NCBI GenBank assembly: GCA_030949705.1
Contig: JAUZSF010000022.1
Coordinates: 124,001-188,000 of the forward strand
Direction: 5' to 3'
From: Robiginitomaculum sp.
GTDB taxonomy: Bacteria > Pseudomonadota > Alphaproteobacteria > Caulobacterales > Maricaulaceae
Length of the DNA stretch: 64,000 bases
The stretch's first letter is position 1. Each line of letters opens with the position of its first letter. The notes beneath the pieces were generated by a model, which worked only from the letters and a program-made list of their open reading frames with translations, was not told where the DNA came from and made no database searches. Shown piece by piece: positions 44,823-54,408 of this stretch. A program made the translations under genes and the position numbers.

Positions 44823-46304
44823 ATGAAGGATATCGTGGACATTCTGGTTATCGGCGGCGGCATTAATGGGGCGGGCATTGCCCGCGATGCCGCCGGGCGC
44901 GGTCTGTCTGTGGTGCTGTGTGAACAGGGCGATCTGGCCGGGGCCACCTCGTCGGCCAGCACCAAAATGGTGCATGGAGGCCTGCGCTATCTGGAATATT
45001 ATGAGTTCGGGCTGGTACGCGAAGCCCTGGCCGAACGCGAACGCCTGTTGCACATTGCACCCCATCTGGTCACACCGCTGCGCCTGATCCTGCCCCATAA
45101 TGCCGACATGCGCCCGGCCCTGATGATCCGCGCGGGTCTATGGCTTTATGATCATTTGGGCGGAAAATCCTCGCTGCCCCGTTCCGGCACGCTGCGGCTG
45201 GGAAGCTGTATCGAGGCCAAAAACCTGCGCCAACCCAGAGGCCTGGCCTTTGCCTATTCCGATGCCCGCACCGATGATGCCCGTCTGGTGGTGGCCAACG
45301 CCATGGATGCCGCTGAACATGGCGCGCAAATCCATACCCGGACCAAAGTCACGGCCTGCACCCGTGAGGGCGAATACTGGAAAATCTTGGCCAAAACCGC
45401 CGCCGGCAAGAAGAAAACCTGGCGCACGCGCCTGCTGGTTAATGCCGCGGGGCCGTGGGTGGATGCCATGGACGACTGCACCGGGGCCAAGGCAGTTTCC
45501 CATATGCGTCTGGTCAAAGGCAGCCATATTGTCCTACCCAAGCTGTTTGACGGGCCGCGCGGGTTTCTGTTTCAAAATGATGATCGCCGCGTCCTCTTTG
45601 CTTTGCCCTGGCAGGGTGAATTCACCCTGTTTGGCACCACCGATACGCCCTATGAGGGCGACCCCTATGCCGCCAAAATGGATGATGCAGAACGCGATTA
45701 CCTGTTAGGGGCGGTCAATCGTTTTTTCGCCACCCCCAAAAGCAAGGAAGACATTGTCTGGTCCTATTCGGGGGTGCGAGCGCTTTTTGGCGATGAAGAA
45801 ATGGATGCCTCTAAACTATCGCGGGAATACCATCTGGAACTTTCCCACAAAAAGGATGGCGCGCCGGTGCTGACCGTTCTGGGCGGCAAAATCACCACCT
45901 TTCGCGCCCTGGCAGAAAAAGCAGTGGATCAATTGGCCGAACGCCTTGGCCATGACTCACCCCACTGGACCGGCACCACGGCCCTGCCGGGCGGTGATAT
46001 GCCCGCGGGTATTGAGGCTTTTGATGCAGACATGGCGGCCAGATATCCGTTTTTGGGTGAGGCCCTGCGCCGCCGCCTGATCCATGCCTATGGCACCCGG
46101 CTTACCAAGGTGCTGGGCAAGGCAAAAACCCTGAAAAGTCTTGGCCGGCACTATGGCGGTGGCCTTTATCAGGCCGAGCTGGATTATCTCAAATCCCATG
46201 AATGGGCGACCTCGGCCGAGGATGTATTATGGCGACGGACCAAGCTGGGCCTGTTTCTCAGCGACAAGCAACGCCACACCCTGAGCGAGGATTTTAACGC
46301 CTAG
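44823..46304 (+). CDS. glpD: Aerobic glycerol-3-phosphate dehydrogenase
   Basis: A 493-residue FAD enzyme of the inner membrane oxidising glycerol 3-phosphate to dihydroxyacetone phosphate and passing electrons to quinone. N-terminal I-G-G-G-I-N-G-A-G-I-A-R-D-A-A-G-R-G, T-S-S-A-S-T-K-M-V-H-G-G-L-R-Y-L-E and the C-terminal domain I-H-A-Y-G-T-R are typical. GGGAGAGGC precedes the ATG. Divergent from glpK, so both probably respond to the same regulator in the 81-base gap; no GlpR gene is in the window. Confidence 0.95.
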   Translation: MKDIVDILVIGGGINGAGIARDAAGRGLSVVLCEQGDLAGATSSASTKMVHGGLRYLEYYEFGLVREALAERERLLHIAPHLVTPLRLILPHNADMRPALMIRAGLWLYDHLGGKSSLPRSGTLRLGSCIEAKNLRQPRGLAFAYSDARTDDARLVVANAMDAAEHGAQIHTRTKVTACTREGEYWKILAKTAAGKKKTWRTRLLVNAAGPWVDAMDDCTGAKAVSHMRLVKGSHIVLPKLFDGPRGFLFQNDDRRVLFALPWQGEFTLFGTTDTPYEGDPYAAKMDDAERDYLLGAVNRFFATPKSKEDIVWSYSGVRALFGDEEMDASKLSREYHLELSHKKDGAPVLTVLGGKITTFRALAEKAVDQLAERLGHDSPHWTGTTALPGGDMPAGIEAFDADMAARYPFLGEALRRRLIHAYGTRLTKVLGKAKTLKSLGRHYGGGLYQAELDYLKSHEWATSAEDVLWRRTKLGLFLSDKQRHTLSEDFNA

Positions 46305-46488
46305 CCTGGTTTATGCGCCCAGCGATGGTTCATAAAAATGTCACAGTAATGCATTGAATTCATTGTAATATTTTTGCACAAAAAAATTCATGCAAGCGTT
46401 ACAAAAGCGTCTCCTCCCTGTCATCAGCATCTTGCATATGACCCCTGCCCTGCGTGGGCATGGTGAATTTTTGTACAGGGGGCGTTCC

Positions 46489-48861
46489 ATGAACTGGAAA
46501 CTCAAAACCATTTTAATGGCCAGTGTGGCCTATACCTTTTTAGGGGTTGCGGCCCAGGCAGCCGAGCTGGAAGCCGAAGCGGCACCGCCTAATGATTCCG
46601 AAGATGAAATCCTGATTGTCGGCAAGCGCGCTACTTATAGTAATTCGGTGGTGACCCGCGAAATGCTGGACCAGCAATCGCCCATTACCAGTGTTTTGTC
46701 CGTTATCGATAATCTGCCCGGCGTGTTGATCAATGAAGGTGACACGTTTGGCTCGGATGACTGGTCAACCACCATCCATATCCGCGGCTTTCAAAACAGT
46801 CTGGATGAACAACAGATCGGCATTACCATTGATGGCCTGCCCAACGGCAATTCCAACTATGGCGGCGGGGCCAAGGCCAATCGTTATATCGACACCTTGA
46901 ATCTGGGCGGCGTCGAAGTTTCCCAGGGCACGGCGGATATTTCCTCGCGCTCCAACGAAGCGCTGGGCGGCACGCTCAACTTTTTGACGCAAGATCCTGA
47001 AAAAGAACAACGCATGCGCGTTAGCGCCACCTTTGCGGACTTTGATGCCCATAAATATTATGCCCGTTATGATACCGGTGAAATTCTTCCCGACACCTAT
47101 GCCTGGCTTAGTGTCTCCACCGCCACCAACAAGGCCTGGATTGACCTCTCCGGGGAAACCACCCGCGACAATATCGAAGGTAAGTTTACCAGCAATGTTC
47201 AGGGCGTCGCCCTGACCGGGTATTTTTCCTGGGATGATGCCGCCGAAGATAACTACCAGCGGGTTACCCCGGCGCAATTTGCAGCCGACCCCACCTGGGA
47301 TCGTCTGACCGGCGACTGGACTGGCGTGCCCTATGTGGATCAGCTTTATCGCCGTGGCTGGTCAACATTGCGTGAAAACCTGTTCAGCTATTTACGGGCC
47401 AAGTTTTCCGCCGGTGATGTAAACTTTAATGTGGCCGGCTATTATCACAAAAATCGCGGTCGCGGTGACTGGGTTCCTCCTTATATTGTGGACGTTACCG
47501 ATAATGGTGCCGGCAATCCCAATTCAGAAGTGCTCAACGCCGGTACGGTTCTTGGCGGCACTCCGCTGGGACGGATCTTTTTTGTGGATGCCAATGGCGT
47601 TGCCCTTTCCCCGAACCCTGGTTGTGTCAGCTCGATCACCTTTCCCTATGGTGGCGCCGGCCCCGAATTTGATCCGGCCTGTTATGGCCCGGGCGCGATC
47701 CCGGTAGGTTCCTATCGTCATACCCATTATGCCAAAGAACGCTTTGGCATCACCGCTGATTTTGACTGGCAGAAAACCTTTGGCACGGTGCAAAACACTC
47801 TGCGCGGTGGGATCTGGGCCGAAGATTATCAACGCAAGGAATGGCGCGATTGGCACAAAATCATTGATTCACGGACCAGCTTTAACTTTGAAAACCCGGC
47901 CTATTGGCGTCAATATGACCGCGAATATCCGGTTTCCAGCTTCATGTACTATCTGGAAGACAGCGCCGAATTTGGTCCTTTGACTGTCAAAGGTGGCGTC
48001 AAACAGTTTCTGGTGGACCTGAAACGATCTGACAATTTTCAGGGCGGTGCCATTACGGCCCAGGCCAATTCAGATTCGAAACTGCTCTTCTCTGGCGGCG
48101 CCCAGTATCGCCTTGGCGAAAATGTTGAATTATATGCCGGTTATGCCGAGAACTTCGCCGCCATCAAAGACGGTGTTCTGGAACGTGATGCCTCGGCACT
48201 GGATCGCATTTCACCGGAAACGGCCACCAATAAAGAGTTGGGCGCACGCTATTTCAGCGATCGTTTTACCGCCCAGATCACCTATTATGACATCAGCTTT
48301 AACAACCGCATCACCTTCATTCCACCCAACAGCGGTGCCGGTATCAATTTCCTGATTGGCACCAATGGCACCTATCTGAATGTAGGTGGGATCAAGTCCA
48401 AAGGGATCGAGTTTTCCGGTACGGCACAGCTAACCGACACGCTTAGTCTATTTACGTCCTTTACCAAGAACGACTCGACCTATCGCGGCAGTGGCGATGC
48501 GGTGCTGGATGCCCAAAATGGCATTTATCCGGGCAATACGGTCTTTGGTTCGCCTGAAAACATGGGCGTTGCCAGCCTGGATTGGGCCAATGGCAATTAC
48601 CGCGCCGGGGTTTCGGCCAAATATGTTGGCAAACGCTGGCTGGACCCGGCCAATAACCAGCGCCTTGCGGATTATGTGGTCACCGATGCTTATGTCTCCG
48701 TTGCCGGCGATTCGCTTAGCGATGTCCTGAACGGCTTTGACGTACGCCTGACCATCAATAACGTCTTTAACGAGCGTTATATCGGTGGTGTCGCCGGTGG
48801 CTGGGGCGGCTGGATTGGTGCCCCACGGACAGCCTCTCTGACCATTACGGCAGATTTTTAG
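46489..48861 (+). CDS. TonB-dependent receptor
   Basis: A 790-residue outer-membrane receptor, not closely related to the tandem pair at 7-12 kb. The signal peptide ends A-A-Q-A-A-E. A TonB-box-like E-D-E-I-L-I-V-G follows, plug motifs I-H-I-R-G-F and L-G-G-T-L-N-F are present, and the barrel ends in I-T-A-D-F with the terminal Phe. Start 46489 follows ACAGGGGG. A strong terminator lies 18 bases after the stop. It is downstream of glpD and upstream of a phosphodiesterase-like gene, suggesting a phospho-ester substrate, but this is inference. Confidence 0.9.
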   Translation: MNWKLKTILMASVAYTFLGVAAQAAELEAEAAPPNDSEDEILIVGKRATYSNSVVTREMLDQQSPITSVLSVIDNLPGVLINEGDTFGSDDWSTTIHIRGFQNSLDEQQIGITIDGLPNGNSNYGGGAKANRYIDTLNLGGVEVSQGTADISSRSNEALGGTLNFLTQDPEKEQRMRVSATFADFDAHKYYARYDTGEILPDTYAWLSVSTATNKAWIDLSGETTRDNIEGKFTSNVQGVALTGYFSWDDAAEDNYQRVTPAQFAADPTWDRLTGDWTGVPYVDQLYRRGWSTLRENLFSYLRAKFSAGDVNFNVAGYYHKNRGRGDWVPPYIVDVTDNGAGNPNSEVLNAGTVLGGTPLGRIFFVDANGVALSPNPGCVSSITFPYGGAGPEFDPACYGPGAIPVGSYRHTHYAKERFGITADFDWQKTFGTVQNTLRGGIWAEDYQRKEWRDWHKIIDSRTSFNFENPAYWRQYDREYPVSSFMYYLEDSAEFGPLTVKGGVKQFLVDLKRSDNFQGGAITAQANSDSKLLFSGGAQYRLGENVELYAGYAENFAAIKDGVLERDASALDRISPETATNKELGARYFSDRFTAQITYYDISFNNRITFIPPNSGAGINFLIGTNGTYLNVGGIKSKGIEFSGTAQLTDTLSLFTSFTKNDSTYRGSGDAVLDAQNGIYPGNTVFGSPENMGVASLDWANGNYRAGVSAKYVGKRWLDPANNQRLADYVVTDAYVSVAGDSLSDVLNGFDVRLTINNVFNERYIGGVAGGWGGWIGAPRTASLTITADF

Positions 48862-48878
48862 TTCCTCACCAACTCTGA

Positions 48879-48915
48879 CAGGGCGGACTGTTTCAGTCCG
48901 CCCTGTTTTTCTTTT
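48879..48915 (+). terminator. Rho-independent terminator
   Basis: CAGGGCGGACTG (48879-48890) pairs perfectly with CAGTCCGCCCTG (48894-48905) around TTT, followed by TTTTTCTTTT. It separates the receptor gene from the phosphodiesterase gene. Confidence 0.95.
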
Positions 48916-48941
48916 ATATTCCCGGTGATCGGAGCTTTGCC

Positions 48942-50085
48942 ATGAAACGTTTTTGCCTTGCCCTTTTTTATACTGGGCACCTTTTTGGTATCGGCCCATG
49001 CCGCCCAGCCAGAGAAGAATCAATCTCGTCTGATTCTGGTTACCATTGACGGACTGCGCTGGCAGGAATTGTTCCGCGGTGCCGACCCAGAACTCGTTGC
49101 CGACCCCAAATACAATCATGATCAGGAAAAGGCGCTGGCCCCGTTTTTGACGGCTGATAACCACGCCGCGGCCCTGATGCCGTTTATGATCAATATTATA
49201 AGCAAAGATGGTGTCATCATTGGCAATCGCGATGCCGGTTCCTGTGCCCGGGTTACCAATGCCTGGTGGTTTTCCTATCCCGGCTATAATGAAATTCTGA
49301 CCGGCAAGGCCGATAACAATATCAATTCCAATGCCAGTATCGATAATCCCAATACCACCTTTCTTGAATGGCTGAACGGGCAAAAGGGTTTTGCCAGATC
49401 GGTCTATGCGTTTGGCTCCTGGGATGCATTTCCCGCCATCATCAACGCCAACCGTTCCCATCTGCCCGTCAATGCCGGCTTTATGGCGCTGGATGGTGAA
49501 CCATCAACCGAACTGGACGTGCTGAACCGGCTGCAAAGCGAGGTTGCCCACCCCTTTGATACCGTGCGCCATGATGCCTTCACCCACGAATTTGCCCGCT
49601 ATACCATGCGCACCAAGGCGCCGCGGGTGCTCTATATCGCCTATGGCGAGACCGATGATTTTGCCCATGAAGGGCGCTATGATCAGGTGCTGTATTCGGC
49701 ACAGCGCACCGATAAATTTATCCGCGAATTGTGGGAGGCGGTACAGGATGATCCGCTATGGAAAGGCCACACCACCATGATCATCACCACCGATCATGGT
49801 CGCGGCCAAACCCCAAAAGAGGCCTGGCAACACCATGCCAGCCCCCGGGCCACCCAAGGGTATCTCAAATCCCTAAACACCTATCCGGACGGCATTGTCG
49901 GCTCTGATGCAGTATGGATGGCCGCCATCGGTCCAGATATCAACCCCGCCGGAGGCAAGGCCTACACCATGGCCGATTGCGCCACGTCCAGCTAGGTGGC
50001 CGCCACAGCCCTGAAGGCACTGGGGATGCACTGGCAGGATTTTGACCCGACGATTGGTAAACCGCTGGATATATTCAAGCACTAG
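48942..50085 (+). pseudogene. Alkaline phosphatase/nucleotide pyrophosphatase-like protein, two lesions
   Basis: The core matches the metal-dependent phosphatase/phosphodiesterase fold: L-I-L-V-T-I-D-G-L-R-W-Q-E-L-F-R-G at the N-terminus, A-Y-G-E-T-D-D-F-A-H-E-G-R-Y and I-I-T-T-D-H-G-R-G. Two faults occur. The ATG at 48942 (with GGAG upstream) is out of frame with the rest unless one T is removed from the T5 at 48950-48954, giving signal peptide M-K-R-F-A-L-P-F-F-I-L-G. An in-frame TAG at 49993-49995 interrupts C-A-T-S-S-x-V-A-A-T-A-L-K-A-L-G, where relatives have Gln (CAG). The original stop is at 50085. The encoded protein, about 380 residues, was exported. The TAG is not a homopolymer fault and may be real decay. 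Confidence 0.8.
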
Positions 50086-50088
50086 GCC

Positions 50089-51576
50089 CTAATGGGGCGC
50101 ACTGCCCGGTGTCGGACCAGGATCTTTATGATCCAGTGGTTTAGCCCGATTACTCAGGCCGGCGCCAGCGCGATTGCACGCCTCGGAATTGGCATCTCCA
50201 CAATTAATTGCGGCGCCAATATCCGTTTTCGGAGCATTACGCCCCAAAATGCCACCGGTATTCTCCCCATCGGGTCCCGGTTGTGAGGTGTTACCCCTGG
50301 GGTCTGGCGCAGGTTTCATGCACCTGCCCAAAGCCGGGTTCCAGTTGCAATTGTCGGCCGGACCGGAGCTGGCACTATCGGGAGCGGCCTGGCCTGATCT
50401 GCCCGGGCTATCTGAATCAGGTGGGGTGTCGCCGTTGTTTCTCCTCTGCTTGTATGTGGTGGACTCTGTTTCTTCTTCCACGACATCATATTCATTGCGG
50501 ATTTCGGTATGCGTAACGGTCTTGGACAAATTACCCCCAGACCCTGACGTCTCTCTTACGACATGGGCGCTATAGCCGTCATCGTAGATAAAAATACTCT
50601 CGTCAAACTGGTTGCCGTCTGTGTCGTAGCCACTACGTGATCTTCTAACCGTGCCATTTGGCAATTGCGTAGTCTCCCACCCGCCCCAAATGACAAAGCC
50701 CGTATCATAACTACCTACCCGGACAGCACTGATGTCCCTTGGGTCCTTAATCTGGTCACGGGGGTCACCGGGGCCGGCGTTCAGAGTGCCTGGTCGCTTA
50801 GCTTTTCCGCTATTGAAACAGTTTTGCGGATTTGCCCCCATAATACACTCACGCATGCCCCCACCGGATGGTCCGGCAGGCGCTTTGCCTGCATTCAAAT
50901 TGCCGCGCAGGCATTTGGCGCGATCAGCGCTTTGAGAACAATCTTGCCTGCCAACGGCCCCGCGCCCCATGGCCTGATCCACTGGCGAGCCAAGATCGCG
51001 CAGACGTTGCAGTTCTTTGGCCTGTTTCATACGATTGCTGGCTTCGCCAATGGCTTTGGCGCGCTGGGCGCCCTGGCCCACAGAGGTACCAGTACCATTG
51101 ATGCGGGTATTGAGCGCCGGTGCGCTTGTATTCATTTTTATGTTTTTTGGGGTGCTGATTCCCTGATTACATCTGGAAATTTGCGCAGCGCTTAAGGGAT
51201 ATCCTTTGACGGGAACGACCCTTGGCGGTTGTTTCGTAAGTCGAAACGAATGGATCGGCCCAACCTTCATGGCCAAGGCATGACAGGCCGTCACCCCAAA
51301 GCCGGGATATTTTACATCAGTAGTGCAGACATTGCCCTGACAATTCCAGGCAACCTTGGAGAAGGAAACCTGTCCCTGTACTTTTGAGGGATGAACAGTT
51401 CGAACTTCGAATCCATAGGCATTTACATTGATTTTGGTCAGGACGTTCAGCCCTTTTGGCGCCCCCACTTGAGCAGCGGCCCGACTGGTACCAGCCAGTC
51501 CCAAAAAAACAGTAAGGACGGCAAGAACACCCCAGGTAAATATGTGATTTAATATTGTTTTTTCAGTAAACATCAT
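50089..51576 (-). CDS. Secreted cysteine-pair protein of unknown function
   Basis: A 495-residue protein with a signal peptide (W-G-V-L-A-V-L-T-V-F-L-G-L-A-G through A-A-A-Q). The N-terminal part is beta-rich with Cys pairs W-N-C-Q-G-N-V-C and T-A-C. The C-terminal 350 residues are low in hydrophobicity, rich in G, N, P and S, and hold repeated C-x(7-8)-C units: D-C-S-Q-S-A-D-R-A-K-C, E-C-I-M-G-A-N-P-Q-N-C, N-C-N-W-N-P-A-L-G-R-C and N-C-G-D-A-N-S-E-A-C. I do not recognise the family. GGGAGTACCTG precedes ATG-ATG at 51576. It lies 77 bases after sufT and may be outside the suf operon. Confidence 0.7.
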   Translation of the reverse strand: MMFTEKTILNHIFTWGVLAVLTVFLGLAGTSRAAAQVGAPKGLNVLTKINVNAYGFEVRTVHPSKVQGQVSFSKVAWNCQGNVCTTDVKYPGFGVTACHALAMKVGPIHSFRLTKQPPRVVPVKGYPLSAAQISRCNQGISTPKNIKMNTSAPALNTRINGTGTSVGQGAQRAKAIGEASNRMKQAKELQRLRDLGSPVDQAMGRGAVGRQDCSQSADRAKCLRGNLNAGKAPAGPSGGGMRECIMGANPQNCFNSGKAKRPGTLNAGPGDPRDQIKDPRDISAVRVGSYDTGFVIWGGWETTQLPNGTVRRSRSGYDTDGNQFDESIFIYDDGYSAHVVRETSGSGGNLSKTVTHTEIRNEYDVVEEETESTTYKQRRNNGDTPPDSDSPGRSGQAAPDSASSGPADNCNWNPALGRCMKPAPDPRGNTSQPGPDGENTGGILGRNAPKTDIGAAINCGDANSEACNRAGAGLSNRAKPLDHKDPGPTPGSAPH

Positions 51577-51653
51577 CAGGTACTCCCGTTAATGATTGGG
51601 ATATGCTAATGCTTTACCGGTAATCATGCAAATAAAGGCGCCTGGTGGCGGCT

Positions 51654-52064
51654 CTAAAACATATTGAGCTCCAGACGGGCAATATCGGACATGCGCGAAG
51701 GATCCCAAGGTGGTTCGAACGTCAGATTGACCTTGACCTCGCGAACGCCCGGTACGGAACGGGCGGCATTTTCCACCCAGATTGGCATATCGCCAGCTAC
51801 CGGGCATCCCGGTGCTGTCAGCGTCATATCAATTTCCACATCGCGATCATCATTAACATCAACTTTGTAAATCAGGCCCAATTCATAGATATCCACGGGG
51901 ATTTCCGGATCAAACACGGTTTTAAACGCCGCGATCAGTTCTTCGGTCAAACGATCCAGCTCTTCCTGTGGCAGACCTGCACCTTCGTTTGCATCCGGAT
52001 CTTCAGCCGGTGTCGAAAGATCAATGGTATCCCGGACGTTCTGGTCCAATTCGCTCTCCATCAT
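51654..52064 (-). CDS. sufT: SUF-system Fe-S assembly protein SufT (DUF59/MIP18-like)
   Basis: A 136-residue protein of the DUF59 family. V-F-D-P-E-I-P-V-D-I-Y-E-L-G-L-I-Y and T-L-T-A-P-G-C-P-V-A-G-D-M match the SufT core, with the conserved Cys in A-P-G-C-P. It acts as an accessory in iron-sulfur cluster maturation. Its N-terminal 30 residues are acidic and variable. It overlaps sufS by four bases and is the last coupled gene of the operon. No sufA/iscA follows. Confidence 0.9.
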   Translation of the reverse strand: MMESELDQNVRDTIDLSTPAEDPDANEGAGLPQEELDRLTEELIAAFKTVFDPEIPVDIYELGLIYKVDVNDDRDVEIDMTLTAPGCPVAGDMPIWVENAARSVPGVREVKVNLTFEPPWDPSRMSDIARLELNMF

Positions 52065-53305
52065 GATAAAAACTCTCTGGCCTTTTCAAAGGCTTCCAAA
52101 AACCGGTCTACATCTTCATGGGTGTTATAGGCGGCAAAACTGGCCCGACAGGTCGAGGCCGCCTTAAAACGCTGCATCAAGGGTTCGGCGCAATGATTAC
52201 CAGCGCGTACTGCCACGCCATATCGATCCATAAGCTGTGCCAGATCGTGAGCATGCATGCCTTTGACATCAAAGGATACAATTGCCCCCTTGCCCGGTGC
52301 ATCACCAATAATGCGCACATCATTATGACGTAAAATCCCCTCGGCCACCCGCGCGGCCAACGTATTTTCATGCTCGGCCACGGCCAGACGGTCCAGATCC
52401 ATCATCCAGTTCAGCGCCATGCCCAAACCGATGGCTTGCAGAATAGGTGGTGTGCCGGCCTCGAATTTATGCGGGGCCTGTCCATAGGTGATTTTGTCTT
52501 TGCTGACGCTTTCAATCATTTCCCCGCCGCCCTGATAGGGGCGCAAAGCGGCCAGCCGGTCGGCCTTGCCATAAAGCGCGCCTATGCCGGTGGGACCATA
52601 AAGCTTGTGCCCGGTAATGGCGTAAAAATCCGCGCCCAGGGCCTGTACATCCACGGGCATGTGCACCGCCGCCTGCGAGCCATCCAACAGGATCGGCACG
52701 TCGTGGGCATGGGCCATATCCACCAGTGCTTTCGCATCGGTGATCACCCCGGTAACATTGGACATATGGCTAAGGGCGACAAAACGGGTTTTGGCACTAA
52801 ACGCCACTTCATAGCTTTGCAGATCCAATTGCCCATCGTCCAATACGTCCACCCATTTCAGCACCACGCCTTTGCGTTCGCGCAAGAAATGCCAGGGCAC
52901 AATGTTGGAATGGTGCTCCATTACCGACAGGATAATCTCGTCACCGGCTTTTAAGTCTGCGCCAATGCCAGAGGCCACCAGATTAATGGCTTCGGTCGTG
53001 CCCGAGGTAAAAATGATTTCCTCGCTGTGCGCCGCGTTCAGGAATCTGGCGATGGTTTGGCGCGCGCCTTCAAAGCTTTGCGTGGTTTCATTGGCCATGG
53101 TGTGCAAACCCCGGTGCACATTGGCATAGGCGGTGCGCATCTGATCAGCCATGCCACTGACCACACAGGCCGGTTTTTGCGCCGAGGCGGCACTATCCAG
53201 ATAGGTCAGGGCAAAACCATTAACCTGTCGTTCCAGAATCGGAAATTCAGCACGCACCGCATAAGGGTCAAAGCTGGCCGGAGCTTGCAGGAAGGACGCA
53301 CTCAT
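52061..53305 (-). CDS. sufS: Cysteine desulfurase SufS
   Basis: A 414-residue group II cysteine desulfurase delivering sulfur to SufBCD. PLP Lys234 is in I-T-G-H-K-L-Y-G-P-T-G and the active Cys372 in A-V-R-A-G-N-H-C-A-E-P-L-M. Relatives usually have H-H-C here, so the Asn is a small deviation. S-V-M-E-H-H-S-N-I-V-P-W is also typical. Four-base overlaps join it to sufD and sufT. No sufE is present in the window. Confidence 0.95.
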   Translation of the reverse strand: MSASFLQAPASFDPYAVRAEFPILERQVNGFALTYLDSAASAQKPACVVSGMADQMRTAYANVHRGLHTMANETTQSFEGARQTIARFLNAAHSEEIIFTSGTTEAINLVASGIGADLKAGDEIILSVMEHHSNIVPWHFLRERKGVVLKWVDVLDDGQLDLQSYEVAFSAKTRFVALSHMSNVTGVITDAKALVDMAHAHDVPILLDGSQAAVHMPVDVQALGADFYAITGHKLYGPTGIGALYGKADRLAALRPYQGGGEMIESVSKDKITYGQAPHKFEAGTPPILQAIGLGMALNWMMDLDRLAVAEHENTLAARVAEGILRHNDVRIIGDAPGKGAIVSFDVKGMHAHDLAQLMDRYGVAVRAGNHCAEPLMQRFKAASTCRASFAAYNTHEDVDRFLEAFEKAREFLS

Positions 53306-54408
53306 AATGCCCCCTCCAACCAGCTCATCACCGGCACCATCAACATGTCATGCAAGGCTTCATCTTTCAGATCATCAAACGCCGCGCCCAAAAATGCCCG
53401 GATCAACAAGGCCTTGGCCTGTGCTTCATCCAGGCCACGCTGGCGCATATAAAAGAGCGCATGCTCGTCCAGAGCGCCCGAGGTGTTGCCATGGGCGCAG
53501 GCCACGTCATCGGCATAGATTTCCAGCTCCGGCTTGGCATTCACGCACGCCCCGCCATTCAGCAACAGCGCATCATGATTCATGCTGGCATCGGTGTGCT
53601 GGCCACCGCGCCCCACATAAAACTTGCCTTGAAACACACCGTTGGCGCGGTCTTTCACCACCCCGCGCACCAATTGGCGCGTGGTGCAATCTTCCACATC
53701 ATGATCAACATGAAAGGTCTGATCGCCATGGCGATCATTATCCAGCAGATAAGCCCCGTTCAGGCGCGCTTTGGCCTGTGTGCCCTGATAGGAAAGCCGG
53801 GTTTCCAAGCGCGACAGGCGCGCGCCAAAGCCTAAGGAGAATTGAGACAACTGCGCCGCTTCTCCCAGCCTCATGCGGGCGCTGACCACCTGTACCGCAC
53901 TGGCATCGCCCTGTTGGTGAAGGATACGGTTCAGATGCGCCCCTTTGCCCAGATCATAACCAAGCGCCACATTGGCAAAGCCACCTGCGCAGACATGGTC
54001 CTCGATAATGGTGGCGGTACAATCGGGCGCCAGGGAAATTGCAATGCTGATCGGCCCCTGCCCGGTGATGCGCAGGCATAGCGGCGCGGATAAGGACGCG
54101 CTGATCCGTAGGGCATAATGATGGTGCGCCAAGGTGCTGGCCAGGGCCGCCATGGGCAATGCCTCATCAAAATCGGCTTTACCAGCCTCATCAAAGCGCA
54201 CCCCGTCCGGCAGATCAGGGCTGTTTTGCAAAACCCCATCCACAAAGCAGAGCGTTACCACACCGCCCGGCAAAGCCAGCGGTGCAATGGATGCACCCGT
54301 GGGTGCAGGCGTCTTGGCCAAAGCGGCGCGAACATCGCTCCACTTCCAGGCCTCCATACGCCGGTGCGGCAGGACCTCTGGCGCGGGTATTTGTGCGCTT
54401 ATGCTCAC
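53302..54408 (-). CDS. sufD: Fe-S assembly protein SufD
   Basis: A 368-residue scaffold partner of SufB and SufC. The C-terminal SufB/D domain contains Y-V-G-R-G-G-Q-H-T-D-A-S-M-N-H, the conserved D-D-V-A-C-A-H-G-N-T-S-G and L-F-Y-M-R-Q-R-G-L-D. The N-terminal half is poorly conserved, as usual. Four-base overlaps with sufC and sufS indicate coupled translation. Confidence 0.93.
   Translation of the reverse strand: MSISAQIPAPEVLPHRRMEAWKWSDVRAALAKTPAPTGASIAPLALPGGVVTLCFVDGVLQNSPDLPDGVRFDEAGKADFDEALPMAALASTLAHHHYALRISASLSAPLCLRITGQGPISIAISLAPDCTATIIEDHVCAGGFANVALGYDLGKGAHLNRILHQQGDASAVQVVSARMRLGEAAQLSQFSLGFGARLSRLETRLSYQGTQAKARLNGAYLLDNDRHGDQTFHVDHDVEDCTTRQLVRGVVKDRANGVFQGKFYVGRGGQHTDASMNHDALLLNGGACVNAKPELEIYADDVACAHGNTSGALDEHALFYMRQRGLDEAQAKALLIRAFLGAAFDDLKDEALHDMLMVPVMSWLEGAL

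Noticed and set aside
43254-45098. N-terminally extended glycerol kinase starting at 45098
   Set aside because: The extra 119 codons are antisense to glpD; the GTG at 44741 has a good ribosome site and begins the FGGY domain.
48448-49461. A 337-codon open frame antisense to the TonB receptor end and phosphodiesterase
   Set aside because: It crosses a strong terminator and two real genes; the composition is glycine/isoleucine-rich shadow sequence.
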